NCBI RefSeq assembly: GCF_019455385.1
Contig: NZ_JACOFR010000004.1
Location: 248,001-312,000, forward strand
DNA: 64,000 bases
Source: Bradyrhizobium sp. BR 10289
GTDB lineage: Bacteria > Pseudomonadota > Alphaproteobacteria > Rhizobiales > Xanthobacteraceae
Direction: 5' to 3'
Made by a program: the position numbers and the translations under genes. A model generated the notes under the pieces. The model worked only from the letters and a program-made list of their open reading frames with translations, was not told the DNA's origin and did no database searches. This document shows, piece after piece, positions 28,216 through 37,765 of the stretch (position 1 is the stretch's first letter; each line of letters begins with the position of its first letter).

Positions 28216-28989
28216 CTACCAGCAAGTGTAGCCGCCATCCACCAGCACGATGCTGCCGGTCATCAGGCTCGCGGCGTCCGAGGCGAGGAACAGGACGACC
28301 GAGGCGATCTCCTCGACCTGCCCCATCCGCGCCATCGGGGTTCCACCGATCCAGGCGTCGTACATCTTGGGATTACTCTTCACGAAAGCGTTGAGCGGTG
28401 TCTCGATATAGGTCGGCGCCACCGCGTTGACGCGGATGCCGCGCGCACCCCATTCGGCGGCCAGCGACTTGGTGAGGTGATGCACGCCGGCCTTCGAGGC
28501 ATTGTAGAAGCACTGCTCCTGCGGCTTGTTGACGATGAAGCCGGACATCGAGCCGACATTGACGATGGCGCCGCTTTTGGCCTTGAGCATGTGCTTGCCG
28601 AATTCGCGGCAGCACCAGAAGGTTCCGTTGAGGTTGACGTCGATGACGTTGAGCCAGTGCTCGTCGGTGACGGTCTCCGCCGGCGTCTCGCTGCGGGCGA
28701 TGCCGGCATTGTTGACGAGGATGTCGACCTTGCCGTGGCGGGTGACGAGGTCGCTCGCGACCTCCGCCACGCGCTTGGTGTCGGTGACGTCCATGACCGC
28801 GGTCTCGATGTCGTAGCCCTTGGCTTTCAGCTCGCCCTTGGCGCTGCCCGCGACCTTGCTGTCGCGGTCGCCGATGATGACTTTTGCGCCGGCTTCGGCC
28901 AGTGCCTCGGCGCAGCCAAGGCCGATGCCCTGCCCGCCGCCGGTGATGAACGCGGTCTTGCCGTTCAGCTTGAATTTTTCCAGGTACAT
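28216..28989 (-). CDS. Short-chain dehydrogenase (SDR), probable polyol dehydrogenase
   Basis: 257 residues from the ATG at 28989. NAD(P)-binding motif TGGGQGIG, NNAG, catalytic Ser in VGSMSGF and YNASK (Tyr, Lys) are intact. The Asp in IIGDRDSK after the second strand favours NAD over NADP. Position between a kinase and a SmoK-like ATPase matches SmoS (sorbitol dehydrogenase) in Rhodobacter and Sinorhizobium polyol operons, but arabinitol or ribitol is also possible. Confidence 0.88.
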   Translation of the reverse strand: MYLEKFKLNGKTAFITGGGQGIGLGCAEALAEAGAKVIIGDRDSKVAGSAKGELKAKGYDIETAVMDVTDTKRVAEVASDLVTRHGKVDILVNNAGIARSETPAETVTDEHWLNVIDVNLNGTFWCCREFGKHMLKAKSGAIVNVGSMSGFIVNKPQEQCFYNASKAGVHHLTKSLAAEWGARGIRVNAVAPTYIETPLNAFVKSNPKMYDAWIGGTPMARMGQVEEIASVVLFLASDAASLMTGSIVLVDGGYTCW

Positions 28990-29032
28990 GGTCGTATTCC
29001 CGTTGTCTTGAAGCTTTTCTTGCCGTTTCTTG

Positions 29033-30040
<1,008 letters not shown>

Positions 30041-30051
30041 GGCCGCCTCTC

Positions 30052-30882
30052 TTATTTCACCGCGCCGAAGGTGAGCCCGCGCACGAGCTGCTTCTGGCTG
30101 AACCAACCGAGGACGAGAATGGGCGCGATCGCCAGCGTCGAGGCCGCCGACAGTTTTGCCCAGAACAGCCCTTCCGGACTGGAATAGGACGCGATGAACG
30201 TGGTCAGTGGCGCGGCGTTCGAGGTCGACAGGTTCAGCGTCCAGAACGCCTCGTTCCAGGCCAGGATCAGATTGAGCAGCAGCGTCGAGGCGAGCCCCGG
30301 GATCGCCATCGGCGTCAGCACATAGACCAGCTCGCGGCCAATGGTGGCGCCGTCCATGCGTGCGGCTTCGAGGATGTCGCGCGGGATCTCCTTGAAATAG
30401 GTGAAGAGCATCCAGATCACGATCGGCAAGTTCCCGAGGCAGAGGATGAAGACGAGGCCGATGCGGGAATCGAGCAGACCGAAGCTCTTGTAGATCAGAT
30501 AGATCGGCACCAGCACGCCGACCGGCGGCATCATCTTTGTCGAGAGCATCCAGAGCAGGATGTCCTTGGTGCGCTTGGTCGGCGAGAACGCCATCGACCA
30601 GGCCGCGGGGATCGCGATCAAAAGCGCAATCAGCGTCGAGCCGCCGGCGATGATGATCGAGTTCATCGCATGGAGGACATAATCGCTGCGCTCCTGCACC
30701 GTCGCGTAGTTCTCCGTCGTCCAGTGGAAGAACAGGAAGGACGGCGGGATGGCAAACGCCTCGAGCTCGGTCTTGAAGCTCGCCAGCACCATCCACAGGA
30801 TCGGGAAGAAGATCAGGAAGCCGAACAGCCACGCCCCGATCGTCGAGACCACCACCCGCTGCGTCGTTGATTTGCGCGCCAT
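30052..30882 (-). CDS. Sugar/polyol ABC transporter permease (SmoG-like)
   Basis: 276 residues with six predicted membrane segments (first [20 protein letters not shown]) and the MalG-type EAA loop [21 protein letters not shown]-terminal RGLTFGAVK is typical of MalG-type subunits. It lies 4 bases after the other permease gene. Confidence 0.94.
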   Translation of the reverse strand: MARKSTTQRVVVSTIGAWLFGFLIFFPILWMVLASFKTELEAFAIPPSFLFFHWTTENYATVQERSDYVLHAMNSIIIAGGSTLIALLIAIPAAWSMAFSPTKRTKDILLWMLSTKMMPPVGVLVPIYLIYKSFGLLDSRIGLVFILCLGNLPIVIWMLFTYFKEIPRDILEAARMDGATIGRELVYVLTPMAIPGLASTLLLNLILAWNEAFWTLNLSTSNAAPLTTFIASYSSPEGLFWAKLSAASTLAIAPILVLGWFSQKQLVRGLTFGAVK

Positions 30883-30886
30883 GATC

Positions 30887-31759
30887 TCAGGCTTCCAGGT
30901 TGCGGCCGACGATGCGGACGAGGAAGAAGGCGACGATATTGGCGATCACCACCGCGACGAGCCCGCCCGCCGAGGCGCTGCCGACATCGAACTGGATCAG
31001 CGCCTGCGAATAGATCAGGAACGCGATGTTGGTGGTCTGAAGACCCGGTCCGCCGCCTGTGGTGACGAAGATCTCCGCGAACACCGTGAGCAGGAAGATG
31101 GTCTCGATCAGGATCACCACGGTGATGGGACGCGCCAGATGCGGCAGCGTGATGTAGATGAAGGTCGAGACGGCGCTGGCACCGTCCATTTCGGCGGCTT
31201 CCTTCTGCTCCTCGTCGAGGGATTGCAGCGCGGTGAGCAGGATCAGGGTCGCGAACGGAAGCCATTGCCAGGCCACGATCAGGATCACCGACAACAGCGG
31301 CACGTTGTTGAACCAGTCGACCGGCGTCAGCCCGACCAGTTTTGCGAGCCAGGCGAACAGCCCGGACACCGGGTGCATCAGCAAATTCTTCCAGACCAGC
31401 GCGCTCACTGTGGGCATCACGAAGAACGGCGCGATCACCATCAGCCGCACGAAGTTGCGCCCGACCACGGGCTGGTCGAGCAGCAACGCCAGGGGAATGC
31501 CGAGCAGGATCGTCAGCGCCAGCACCGAGCCGACCAGCACCAGCGTGTTCTGGAGCGAGGCGAGGAAGGCGGGATCGGTCAGGAAGTAGCGGAAGTTCTC
31601 CAGCCCGACGAATGACTCGGAGCCGGGATCCAGCAGGCTGTAATGCAGGGTCGAGAAGTAGAGCGTCAGCGCGAGCGGAACGATCATCCAGATGAACAGC
31701 AGCCCGACGGCCGGCGTCAGGAGCGCGCGCGCAAGAAACTGCGTCTGCCGGGTTGCCAT
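30887..31759 (-). CDS. Sugar/polyol ABC transporter permease (SmoF/MalF-type)
   Basis: 290 residues from the ATG at 31759, preceded by GGAG at 8 bases; an upstream in-frame ATG at 31798 is less likely. Membrane segment near the N-terminus FLARALLTPAVGLLFIWMIV, and EAA-like loop EAAEMDGASAVSTFIYITLP. It forms a heterodimer with the following permease. Confidence 0.92.
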   Translation of the reverse strand: MATRQTQFLARALLTPAVGLLFIWMIVPLALTLYFSTLHYSLLDPGSESFVGLENFRYFLTDPAFLASLQNTLVLVGSVLALTILLGIPLALLLDQPVVGRNFVRLMVIAPFFVMPTVSALVWKNLLMHPVSGLFAWLAKLVGLTPVDWFNNVPLLSVILIVAWQWLPFATLILLTALQSLDEEQKEAAEMDGASAVSTFIYITLPHLARPITVVILIETIFLLTVFAEIFVTTGGGPGLQTTNIAFLIYSQALIQFDVGSASAGGLVAVVIANIVAFFLVRIVGRNLEA

Positions 31760-31851
31760 TCTTGGCGCTCCGCTTGGAGGAAAGAAGCGGCCATCCATCC
31801 GGGGCTGGGCTGGTGGATGGCCGCGAGTTGGAGCTCAGGGAGAGCTCGGGT

Positions 31852-33162
31852 TCACTTGATGTAGCCGGCGCGCTTCATCTCGCGCTCGGTGACCGATTGC
31901 GCTGCGGTGAGCGCGGCATCGACCGTCGTCGATCCCGCGAGCGCGGCCGAGAACTGCTGGCCGACTTGCGTGCCGATCCCCTGGAATTCAGGGATCGCGG
32001 CGTACTGCACGCCAACGTAAGGCACCGGCTTCACCGTCGGCTTGTTCGGATCGGCCGCATCGATCGAGGCCAGCGTCAATTTTGCGAACGGCGCGACCTT
32101 CAGGTATTCGTCGTTCTGGTACAGCGATGTGCGCGTGCCGGGCGGCACGTTGGCCCAGCCATCCTTGGACGCCACGAGCTTGGTGTAGTCCTTGCTGGTC
32201 GCCCAGGCGATGAACTTTTCCGCGGCCTCGGTCTTCTTCGAGCCGGCCGGGATCGCGAGATTCCAGGCCCACAGCCAGTTGGCGTTCTTGCCGAGCCCGG
32301 TGTTGGGCGCGAGCGCAAAGCCGACCTTGTCGGCGACCTTGGAGTCCTTGGGGTTGGTGACGAAGGACGCCGCAACCGTCGCATCGATCCACATCGCGCA
32401 TTTGCCGGCATTGAACAGCGCGAGGTTCTCATTGAAGCCGTTCGAGCTCGCGCCGGGAGGACCGGCGTCCTTCATCAGGTTGACGTAAGTCGTGAGCGTC
32501 GCCTTCCATTCCGGCGTGTTGAACTGCGGCTCCCACTTCTCGTCGAACCAGCGCGCGCCGTAGGAATTGGCCATCGCCGAGAGGAACGCCATGTTCTCGC
32601 CCCAGCCGGCCTTGCCGCGCAGGCAAATGCCGTAGGTGCCGGCGTTCTTGTCGGTGAGCTTCCTGGCGGCGTCGATCACGAAGTCCCAGGTCGGCTTTTC
32701 CGGCATCTTCAGGCCGGCCTTCTCGAACAGGTCGGTGCGGTACATCACCATCGAGCTCTCGCCGTAGAACGGCGCGGCGTAGAGCTTGCCGTCGGCGGAG
32801 ACGGCGTCCTTGATCTTGGGCAAGAGGTCGGCGACGTCGTAATCGGCGCCGAGATTGGCGAGCGGAACCAGCCAGCCCTTCTTGGCCCAGATCGGCACCT
32901 CATAGGTGCCGATGGTGAGCACGTCGAACTGGCCGCCCTTGGTGGCGATGTCGGTGGTGACGCGCTGGCGCAGCACGTTCTCCTCCAGCGTCACCCATTT
33001 CACCGAGATATCGGGGTTCTTCTTGGTGAATTCGCCGGTGAGCCCCTGCATGCGGATCATGTCGCCATTGTTGACGGTGGCGATGGTCAGGGTGGTTTCG
33101 GCCATCGCGGGGACGGCCAGCAGAACAGACGCGCCGCAGACGGCGCCGAAGATGTGTTTCAC
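31852..33162 (-). CDS. Sugar/polyol ABC transporter substrate-binding protein (SmoE-like)
   Basis: 436 residues from a GTG at 33162, chosen because a near-perfect GGGAGGT site lies 4 bases upstream and the frame then begins with a Sec signal peptide (KHIFGAVCGASVLLAVPAMAE). The mature part is a family 1 binding protein (TLTIATVNNGDMIRMQGLTG; VWAKK-like hinge; AAEKFIAWATSKDY). Frame is open further upstream, but that part runs through the operator and a repeat. Confidence 0.92.
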   Translation of the reverse strand: MKHIFGAVCGASVLLAVPAMAETTLTIATVNNGDMIRMQGLTGEFTKKNPDISVKWVTLEENVLRQRVTTDIATKGGQFDVLTIGTYEVPIWAKKGWLVPLANLGADYDVADLLPKIKDAVSADGKLYAAPFYGESSMVMYRTDLFEKAGLKMPEKPTWDFVIDAARKLTDKNAGTYGICLRGKAGWGENMAFLSAMANSYGARWFDEKWEPQFNTPEWKATLTTYVNLMKDAGPPGASSNGFNENLALFNAGKCAMWIDATVAASFVTNPKDSKVADKVGFALAPNTGLGKNANWLWAWNLAIPAGSKKTEAAEKFIAWATSKDYTKLVASKDGWANVPPGTRTSLYQNDEYLKVAPFAKLTLASIDAADPNKPTVKPVPYVGVQYAAIPEFQGIGTQVGQQFSAALAGSTTVDAALTAAQSVTEREMKRAGYIK

Positions 33163-33192
33163 GGGTGACCTCCCTAAGCTCGCGCTTTTGAG

Positions 33193-33217
33193 CATATGCC
33201 CACGCGTTGGGCGTATG
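33193..33217. promoter_or_regulatory. Probable operator of the polyol operon
   Basis: A 25-base interrupted palindrome with half-sites CATATGCCCA and TGGGCGTATG (one mismatch in each arm pairing) separated by 5 bases. It lies 31 bases upstream of the binding-protein GTG, where a repressor or activator would control the operon. The SorC-type regulator encoded just upstream is the natural candidate. Confidence 0.6.
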
Positions 33218-33316
33218 TTCATGTGAGAGGCGACGCTTGTCAAGAAGGCGGAAGGACGTTTGCGCAACTTATGAGTGCTGCGGTGCGAAGGGATGGTGGG
33301 AATTGTCAAAGGAGGT

Positions 33317-33400
33317 GTCATGCCCGGGCTTGTCCCGGGCATCCACGTTCTTGGGTGCCGTACGAAAGACGTGGATGGCCGGGTCAAGCCCGGCCATGAC
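33317..33400. repeat. Palindromic intergenic repeat, family C (copy 1)
   Basis: Starts GTCATGCCCGGGCTTGTCCC and ends with GGGTCAAGCCCGGCCATGAC; the two ends can pair over more than 20 bases. The same element occurs at 55101-55183. Confidence 0.85.
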
Positions 33401-33421
33401 GATGTGGCAACAGAGGAGCCC

Positions 33422-34372
33422 CTACCGCGCCAGGATCGCCCTTGCCGTCGTCTCGTCCGTGATCAGCCCGTTGATCAACCCGCCGTTCAGCGCTGCCGAT
33501 ATCGCGGGGACCTTGGCCGCGCCGACCGCAGCCCCGATGGTCGTGGTCTTCGCGGGCACTTCCGGGGGGATGCTGGTCAGGCGCTTGTTGGTGCCGGCCT
33601 TGAGCAGGCGGCCCTTGGAATCGTAAGCCCAGCCGGTGATCTCGCCGATGGCGCCCTGCCGCATCATCTCGAACAGTTCGTCGCGGGTGACGAAGCCGTC
33701 GACGTGCACCTGCGCCTTCTGGTCCATCTGGCCGATGCCGACGAGGCGCAAATCGGCCTTTGCTGCGACCGCCTTGACCTTGGCGATCGGCTCGATCCGC
33801 ACCATCCTGTTGCGCTCGTCCTCCGACGACATCAGGAACGGCAGCGGCATCGGATAGTGCCGCGCGCCGGTGCGGTCGGCGAGCCGGCCGACGGTGTCGT
33901 AGAAGCTTGCCGAGCCGTCGGCAGAGATGTTGCCGACCAGCGAGACGATCTGGTGATTGGGCCGGTCGATCGGCGTGACGCGCTCGACCGCAGCGCGCAC
34001 CGCCCGCCCCGTGCCCAGCGCGACGATGACAGGCGTCTCGGAGCGCAGTGTCGCATCGAGCAGATTGGCGCAACGCTCCGCGATGCCCGCGGTGGCCTGC
34101 GGCGCCGCGGGATCGGCCGGAACCACCTCGCAATGAACGAGATCGAACCGCTGCTTCAGCTGCGCGGCCAATTCCATGCAGGCGGCGATGGGATGCTCGA
34201 GGCGGAAGGTGATGAGCCGCTCGGCGAGGCACAGCGACACCAACCGCTGCGCCGAGGCGCGCGAAACCTGGAGCATCTTTGCGATCTCGTCCTGGGTATG
34301 ACCGGCAATGAAATAGAGCCAGCCGGCCCGCGCGGCATCATCGAGTCTCGACTTTTCGTTCTCGCCAGCCAA
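33422..34372 (-). CDS. SorC-family sugar-binding transcriptional regulator
   Basis: 316 residues if it starts at the TTG at 34372, which has GGAGG 9 bases upstream and lies just past the stop of the HAD gene; the next ATG would cut the HTH. The N-terminal HTH is LYFIAGHTQDEIAKMLQVSR; the remaining 250 residues are the SorC sugar-phosphate-binding domain (VALGTGRAVRAAVE; GLINGLITDETTARAIL). It probably responds to a phosphorylated sugar from the polyol pathway. Confidence 0.88.
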   Translation of the reverse strand: MAGENEKSRLDDAARAGWLYFIAGHTQDEIAKMLQVSRASAQRLVSLCLAERLITFRLEHPIAACMELAAQLKQRFDLVHCEVVPADPAAPQATAGIAERCANLLDATLRSETPVIVALGTGRAVRAAVERVTPIDRPNHQIVSLVGNISADGSASFYDTVGRLADRTGARHYPMPLPFLMSSEDERNRMVRIEPIAKVKAVAAKADLRLVGIGQMDQKAQVHVDGFVTRDELFEMMRQGAIGEITGWAYDSKGRLLKAGTNKRLTSIPPEVPAKTTTIGAAVGAAKVPAISAALNGGLINGLITDETTARAILAR

Positions 34373-34376
34373 GGCG

Positions 34377-35036
34377 TCAGGCCTCCGTCCACAAATCGCC
34401 CATACGCGCGAAGACCCGATCGGCTCCGGCAGCCGACAATATAGCGTGGCCGTCGCGCCAGCGATAATGGCTGCCGCCGACAAATCCCCAGACGGTCATG
34501 CCGGCGGCCTTGGCCGCCTGCACACCGCTGACGCTATCCTCCACCACCAGCGTGCGTGCGGGATCCGCCTGCATCTTGGCCGCCGCGTAGAGAAAGAGAT
34601 CAGGGGCCGGCTTGCCACGCTCGACCATTTGCGCGGTGTAGATCCGGTCGCCGAAATGCGGCGCGAGGCCGGTGACATCAAGCGACAGCGCGACGCGGTC
34701 GAGATCGCTCGACGATGCTACGCAACAAGGCATGCTCAGGTCGGACAAGACGGTGTCGACATCCGGAATCGGACGGAGCGCCTCCCGGAAAGCGGTGAGC
34801 ACCCGCGATTTCAGCCGGACCGGAAAATCGTCCGGCACCGTTTGGCCGAACTCGCGATAGTGCTGGATGACCGCGCTCACGCTGCGCCCGAGAAACAGTT
34901 CGAGCGCTTGATCAAGCGTCAGCGATATGCCGAATTCCGACAATTCGTCGGACAGGCACCGGCAGCTCAGCAACTCGCTGTCGACGAGCACGCCGTCACA
35001 GTCGAAGATGATGAGATCGGGCCAGCCGGGATCCAT
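34377..35036 (-). CDS. HAD-family hydrolase (phosphoglycolate phosphatase-like)
   Basis: 219 residues from the ATG at 35036. HAD motif I LIIFDCDGVLVDSE, motif II VASSSDL, Lys in RGKPAPDLFLYAA and motif IV LVVEDSVSGVQAA are intact, with a small cap domain. It probably dephosphorylates a sugar phosphate or similar. It lies 4 bases before the SorC regulator and may form an operon with it and the transporter. Confidence 0.9.
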   Translation of the reverse strand: MDPGWPDLIIFDCDGVLVDSELLSCRCLSDELSEFGISLTLDQALELFLGRSVSAVIQHYREFGQTVPDDFPVRLKSRVLTAFREALRPIPDVDTVLSDLSMPCCVASSSDLDRVALSLDVTGLAPHFGDRIYTAQMVERGKPAPDLFLYAAAKMQADPARTLVVEDSVSGVQAAKAAGMTVWGFVGGSHYRWRDGHAILSAAGADRVFARMGDLWTEA

Positions 35037-35096
35037 CCCGACATTCGACCATATACTCAACGGCTGGGCAATAGCTCACGAGAAACGGCCGCAACA

Positions 35097-35180
35097 CCCG
35101 TCATTGCGAGCGCCGCGCCGCAATCCAGACTGTCTCCGTGGAGGGATTCCGGATTGCTTCGCGGCGCTCGCAATGACGGG
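35097..35180. repeat. Palindromic intergenic repeat, family E
   Basis: Ends CCCGTCATTGCGAGCGCCGC and GCGGCGCTCGCAATGACGGG are exact reverse complements (20 bp), with about 44 bases between. A partial copy of one end (CGCTCGCAATGACGGA) is seen at 36425-36440. Confidence 0.85.
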
Positions 35181-35195
35181 GGAAAGACCGTAGCC

Positions 35196-35645
35196 CTAAG
35201 AGAGCCCATAGCAACGGCGGTAGGATTCGAGCTGGCGCTCGGGTGTAAAACCGCCGAAATCTCCGGCGCTACGGCACTTCTCCAAGTCAGCCAGAAGCAT
35301 TTCGCTTCGGAAGTATTGCTTTCGCGTAAAAACGTCCCGGTGGCGTCGAGGCCTGCGCCGCAGGCGAGCTGAATGCGATATAGCTCGCCGCGTCGAAAGA
35401 CGACCTCTTAGATCTGTAGATGAGCAGAGCGTCGCTCGGGATGCCGTCCAAGAAGAGCTGGATGCACAGGAGCCTGAGCGGCTCGTTGCTCTCGCGATTG
35501 CGATCCTCGATTGCAGCTTTGATCAGCCGGCGGATTTCCGGCAGATCGGCAGCTACAGGCGTGAGGCCAAAGCGAGCGAGAAGGTCATCTTCGTTCGTGG
35601 TGATCCACGGATGTTGGGCTACTCCGGCGAGGGTCCGTTCGTCAT
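35196..35645 (-). pseudogene. Frameshifted remnant of an unknown gene
   Basis: On the minus strand an ATG at 35645 overlaps the stop of the secreted-protein gene (ATGA), but its frame stops after 8 codons at a TAG. Protein-like sequence then continues in another frame (open 35287-35670: HPWITTNEDDLLARFGLTP, PLRLLCIQLFLDGIPSDALL), passes through a third (ELYRIQLACGAGLDAT) and ends in a further frame with FTRKQYFRSEMLLADLEKC and PERQLESYRRCYGLS at the TAG at 35196. No domain was recognised. At least two frameshifts are needed to join the pieces. The parent was probably a cytoplasmic protein of about 150 residues. Confidence 0.6.
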
Positions 35646-36313
35646 TTCCCGAGCTGGCGCCGCTCGGAGATCACGACCTGATTGCCCACCGCGTAAACGA
35701 AGCAATTGCCGTCCTTGAAATTGCGTCCGGGGTCTGCGTTGCAGGCCGCCAACGCGGCATCCTGAGCATCGCGAGGGCTCGGCTTGCCAGTCGAGACAAA
35801 CAGCGTTCCCCATGGATGAATGGCGATCGCCTTCGGCGCAGTCACGCCAAAGTAGCCCTGAACATCGGCGCGGGCTCGCACCGCAGGACGAATGATCGGT
35901 ATCTTCGCCAAGTCGAATTCGCCATCATAATGCACGCGCGGCATATCCCTAGTCTTGAGCTCACCCTCGGCGGCGATATCGCCATTGAGAGCGAGCAGCC
36001 CGCAGGGCTTACCGTAGCGCAACTGGCACCCCTCCAGCGTTCGATCGCTCGCAGCATCAAGATCCTCATGCCTGCTGGATCGCCACGCGCCGCCGCTTAC
36101 CGGTTCTATCGCCTGCCCCTTGTTCGGCTCGCTCTCGACATAGTCGTGAACCACGCCCTCCCGCACTCTCTCCGACATGCGCGGCGAGATCGTCGCAATA
36201 ATGAGGTTCATCGCCTTTTCAAATTGAGATTTTCTCTCGGCGGTTGTCGGTCCGGCAATCGCCGGGCTCGCCAACAGCGAGGCGCATATGAGAAATTGCG
36301 CGAACGTTTTCAT
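35642..36313 (-). CDS. Secreted hypothetical protein
   Basis: 223 residues with a Sec signal peptide (KTFAQFLICASLLASPAIAG). The mature part has two Cys-containing stretches (EGCQLRYGKPCGLLALNG) and a C-terminal AIAIHPWGTLFVSTG then DAQDAALAACNADPG, resembling a DUF4189-like segment, where Cys pairs stabilise an exported domain. GC content looks lower than in neighbouring operons. Function unknown. Located upstream of the frameshifted remnant. Confidence 0.75.
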   Translation of the reverse strand: MKTFAQFLICASLLASPAIAGPTTAERKSQFEKAMNLIIATISPRMSERVREGVVHDYVESEPNKGQAIEPVSGGAWRSSRHEDLDAASDRTLEGCQLRYGKPCGLLALNGDIAAEGELKTRDMPRVHYDGEFDLAKIPIIRPAVRARADVQGYFGVTAPKAIAIHPWGTLFVSTGKPSPRDAQDAALAACNADPGRNFKDGNCFVYAVGNQVVISERRQLGK

Positions 36314-36465
36314 TCTGGAAATCCCCCACCCCAGTAAATTGTAGCCACTCGCCGCTACAATTGAAAGCGCGAGAATTCAGGATTGCCTCCGCCTTCGCCA
36401 AAGGCTTAGGTGGACAAGTCGCTGCGCTCGCAATGACGGAGAAAGGCCGTAGCCTGACCGCACCG

Positions 36466-36563
36466 GTGCCGTAGGGTGGGCAAAGCGAAGCGTGCCCACG
36501 ATCCGTATCCATCGCGCAAGATCGTGGGCACGGCGCGTTGCGCCTTTGCCCACCCTACGGCAC
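36466..36563. repeat. Palindromic intergenic repeat, family D (copy 1)
   Basis: GTGCCGTAGGGTGGGCAAAG at the left end pairs with CTTTGCCCACCCTACGGCAC at the right end apart from a one-base slip, with an inner CGTGCCCACGAT/ATCGTGGGCACG dyad. It lies 12 bases after the stop of the permease gene at 36575 and may act as a transcript end. Second copy at 59430-59526. Confidence 0.85.
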
Positions 36564-36574
36564 TGCCGATGTGG

Positions 36575-37765
36575 CTAGCGCCGCTGATTGTACACATCGA
36601 TGCACACCGCACCCAGCAGCACCAGGCCCTTGATGACCTGCTGGTAGTCGATGCCGATGCCGAGGATGGACATGCCGTTGTTCATCACGCCCATGATCAT
36701 GGCGCCGACCACGGCGCCGCCGACGCGCCCCACCCCACCATAGGCCGAGGCGCCGCCGATGAAGCAGGCCGCGATGACATCGAGCTCGAAGCCGAGACCG
36801 GCCTTCGGCGTTGCGGTGTTGAGGCGCGCGGCGAAGACGAGGCCGGCGAGCGCCGCGAGCACGCCCATGTTGACAAAGGTGAGGAAGGTCAGCCGCTCGG
36901 TCTTGATGCCTGACAGGCTCGCCGCCTTGACGTTGCCGCCGACGGCATAGATCTGCCGGCCGATCACGGTGCGGCGGGTGACGAAACCGTAGAGCGCGAT
37001 CAACGCGCCCATGATCACCAGCACGTTGGGCAGGCCGCGATAGTTCGCGATCAGATAGGTGAAATAGAGCACGGCGCAGGCGAGCAGGATGCTCTTGCCG
37101 AGGAAGAACGCATAGGGCTCGACCTCGATGCCGTGCGACAGCTCGCGCGACCGCCCTCTGGCGCTGGCATAGACGAGACCCAGCGCGAGCAACGCGCCGA
37201 TCAGCATGGAGGTCGGATGCAGCGTGCCGGCCTCGGGCAGCAGCTCCGGAATGAAGCCGGAGGACAGCTTCTGGAAGGTCGCCGGGAACGGCCCGAGCGA
37301 CTGGCCCTGCAACACCGCGAGCGCAAGGCCCTTGAACACCAGCATGCCGGCCAGCGTGACGATGAAGGACGGGATCTTGAAATAGGCCACCCAATAGCCC
37401 TGCGCCGCGCCGATGGCCGCGCCGACCGCGAGGCAGATGATGAAGGCGAGCGTGTAGTCGACCTTCCAGGTCACCATCAGCAGTGCTGCGACAGCGCCGA
37501 CGAAGCCCGCGACCGAGCCGACCGAGAGGTCGATATGCCCGGTGACGATCACCAGCAGCATGCCCAGCGCCATGATGACGATGTAGCTGTTCTGCAGCAC
37601 CAGATTGGTGAGGTTGAGCGGCTGCAGCAGCGTGCCGCCGGTCATGACCTGGAAGAACAGCATGATCGCGATCAGCGACATCAGCATGCCGTAATTGCGC
37701 AGATTGTTCTTGATGAAGCTGCCGTGCCGCCGTTCCTCGGGCAGCGATACCGTCTTGTCGGTCAT
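36575..37765 (-). CDS. gguB: Multiple-monosaccharide ABC transporter permease (GguB/MmsB)
   Basis: 396 residues with about ten hydrophobic segments. GHIDLSVGSVAGFVGA, ARLNTATPKAGLGFELDVIAAC and GGASAYGGVGRV are the conserved blocks of RbsC/XylH-type permeases; the long form of nearly 400 residues with N-terminal FIKNNLRNYGMLMSLIAIML matches GguB. Order binding protein-ATPase-permease equals chvE-gguA-gguB of Agrobacterium. Its start overlaps the ATPase stop by 4 bases. Confidence 0.93.
   Translation of the reverse strand: MTDKTVSLPEERRHGSFIKNNLRNYGMLMSLIAIMLFFQVMTGGTLLQPLNLTNLVLQNSYIVIMALGMLLVIVTGHIDLSVGSVAGFVGAVAALLMVTWKVDYTLAFIICLAVGAAIGAAQGYWVAYFKIPSFIVTLAGMLVFKGLALAVLQGQSLGPFPATFQKLSSGFIPELLPEAGTLHPTSMLIGALLALGLVYASARGRSRELSHGIEVEPYAFFLGKSILLACAVLYFTYLIANYRGLPNVLVIMGALIALYGFVTRRTVIGRQIYAVGGNVKAASLSGIKTERLTFLTFVNMGVLAALAGLVFAARLNTATPKAGLGFELDVIAACFIGGASAYGGVGRVGGAVVGAMIMGVMNNGMSILGIGIDYQQVIKGLVLLGAVCIDVYNQRR

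Noticed and set aside
35420..36337. 305-codon plus-strand frame
   Set aside because: Antisense to the secreted hypothetical and the gene remnant; the opposite strand has the signal peptide and protein-like sequence.
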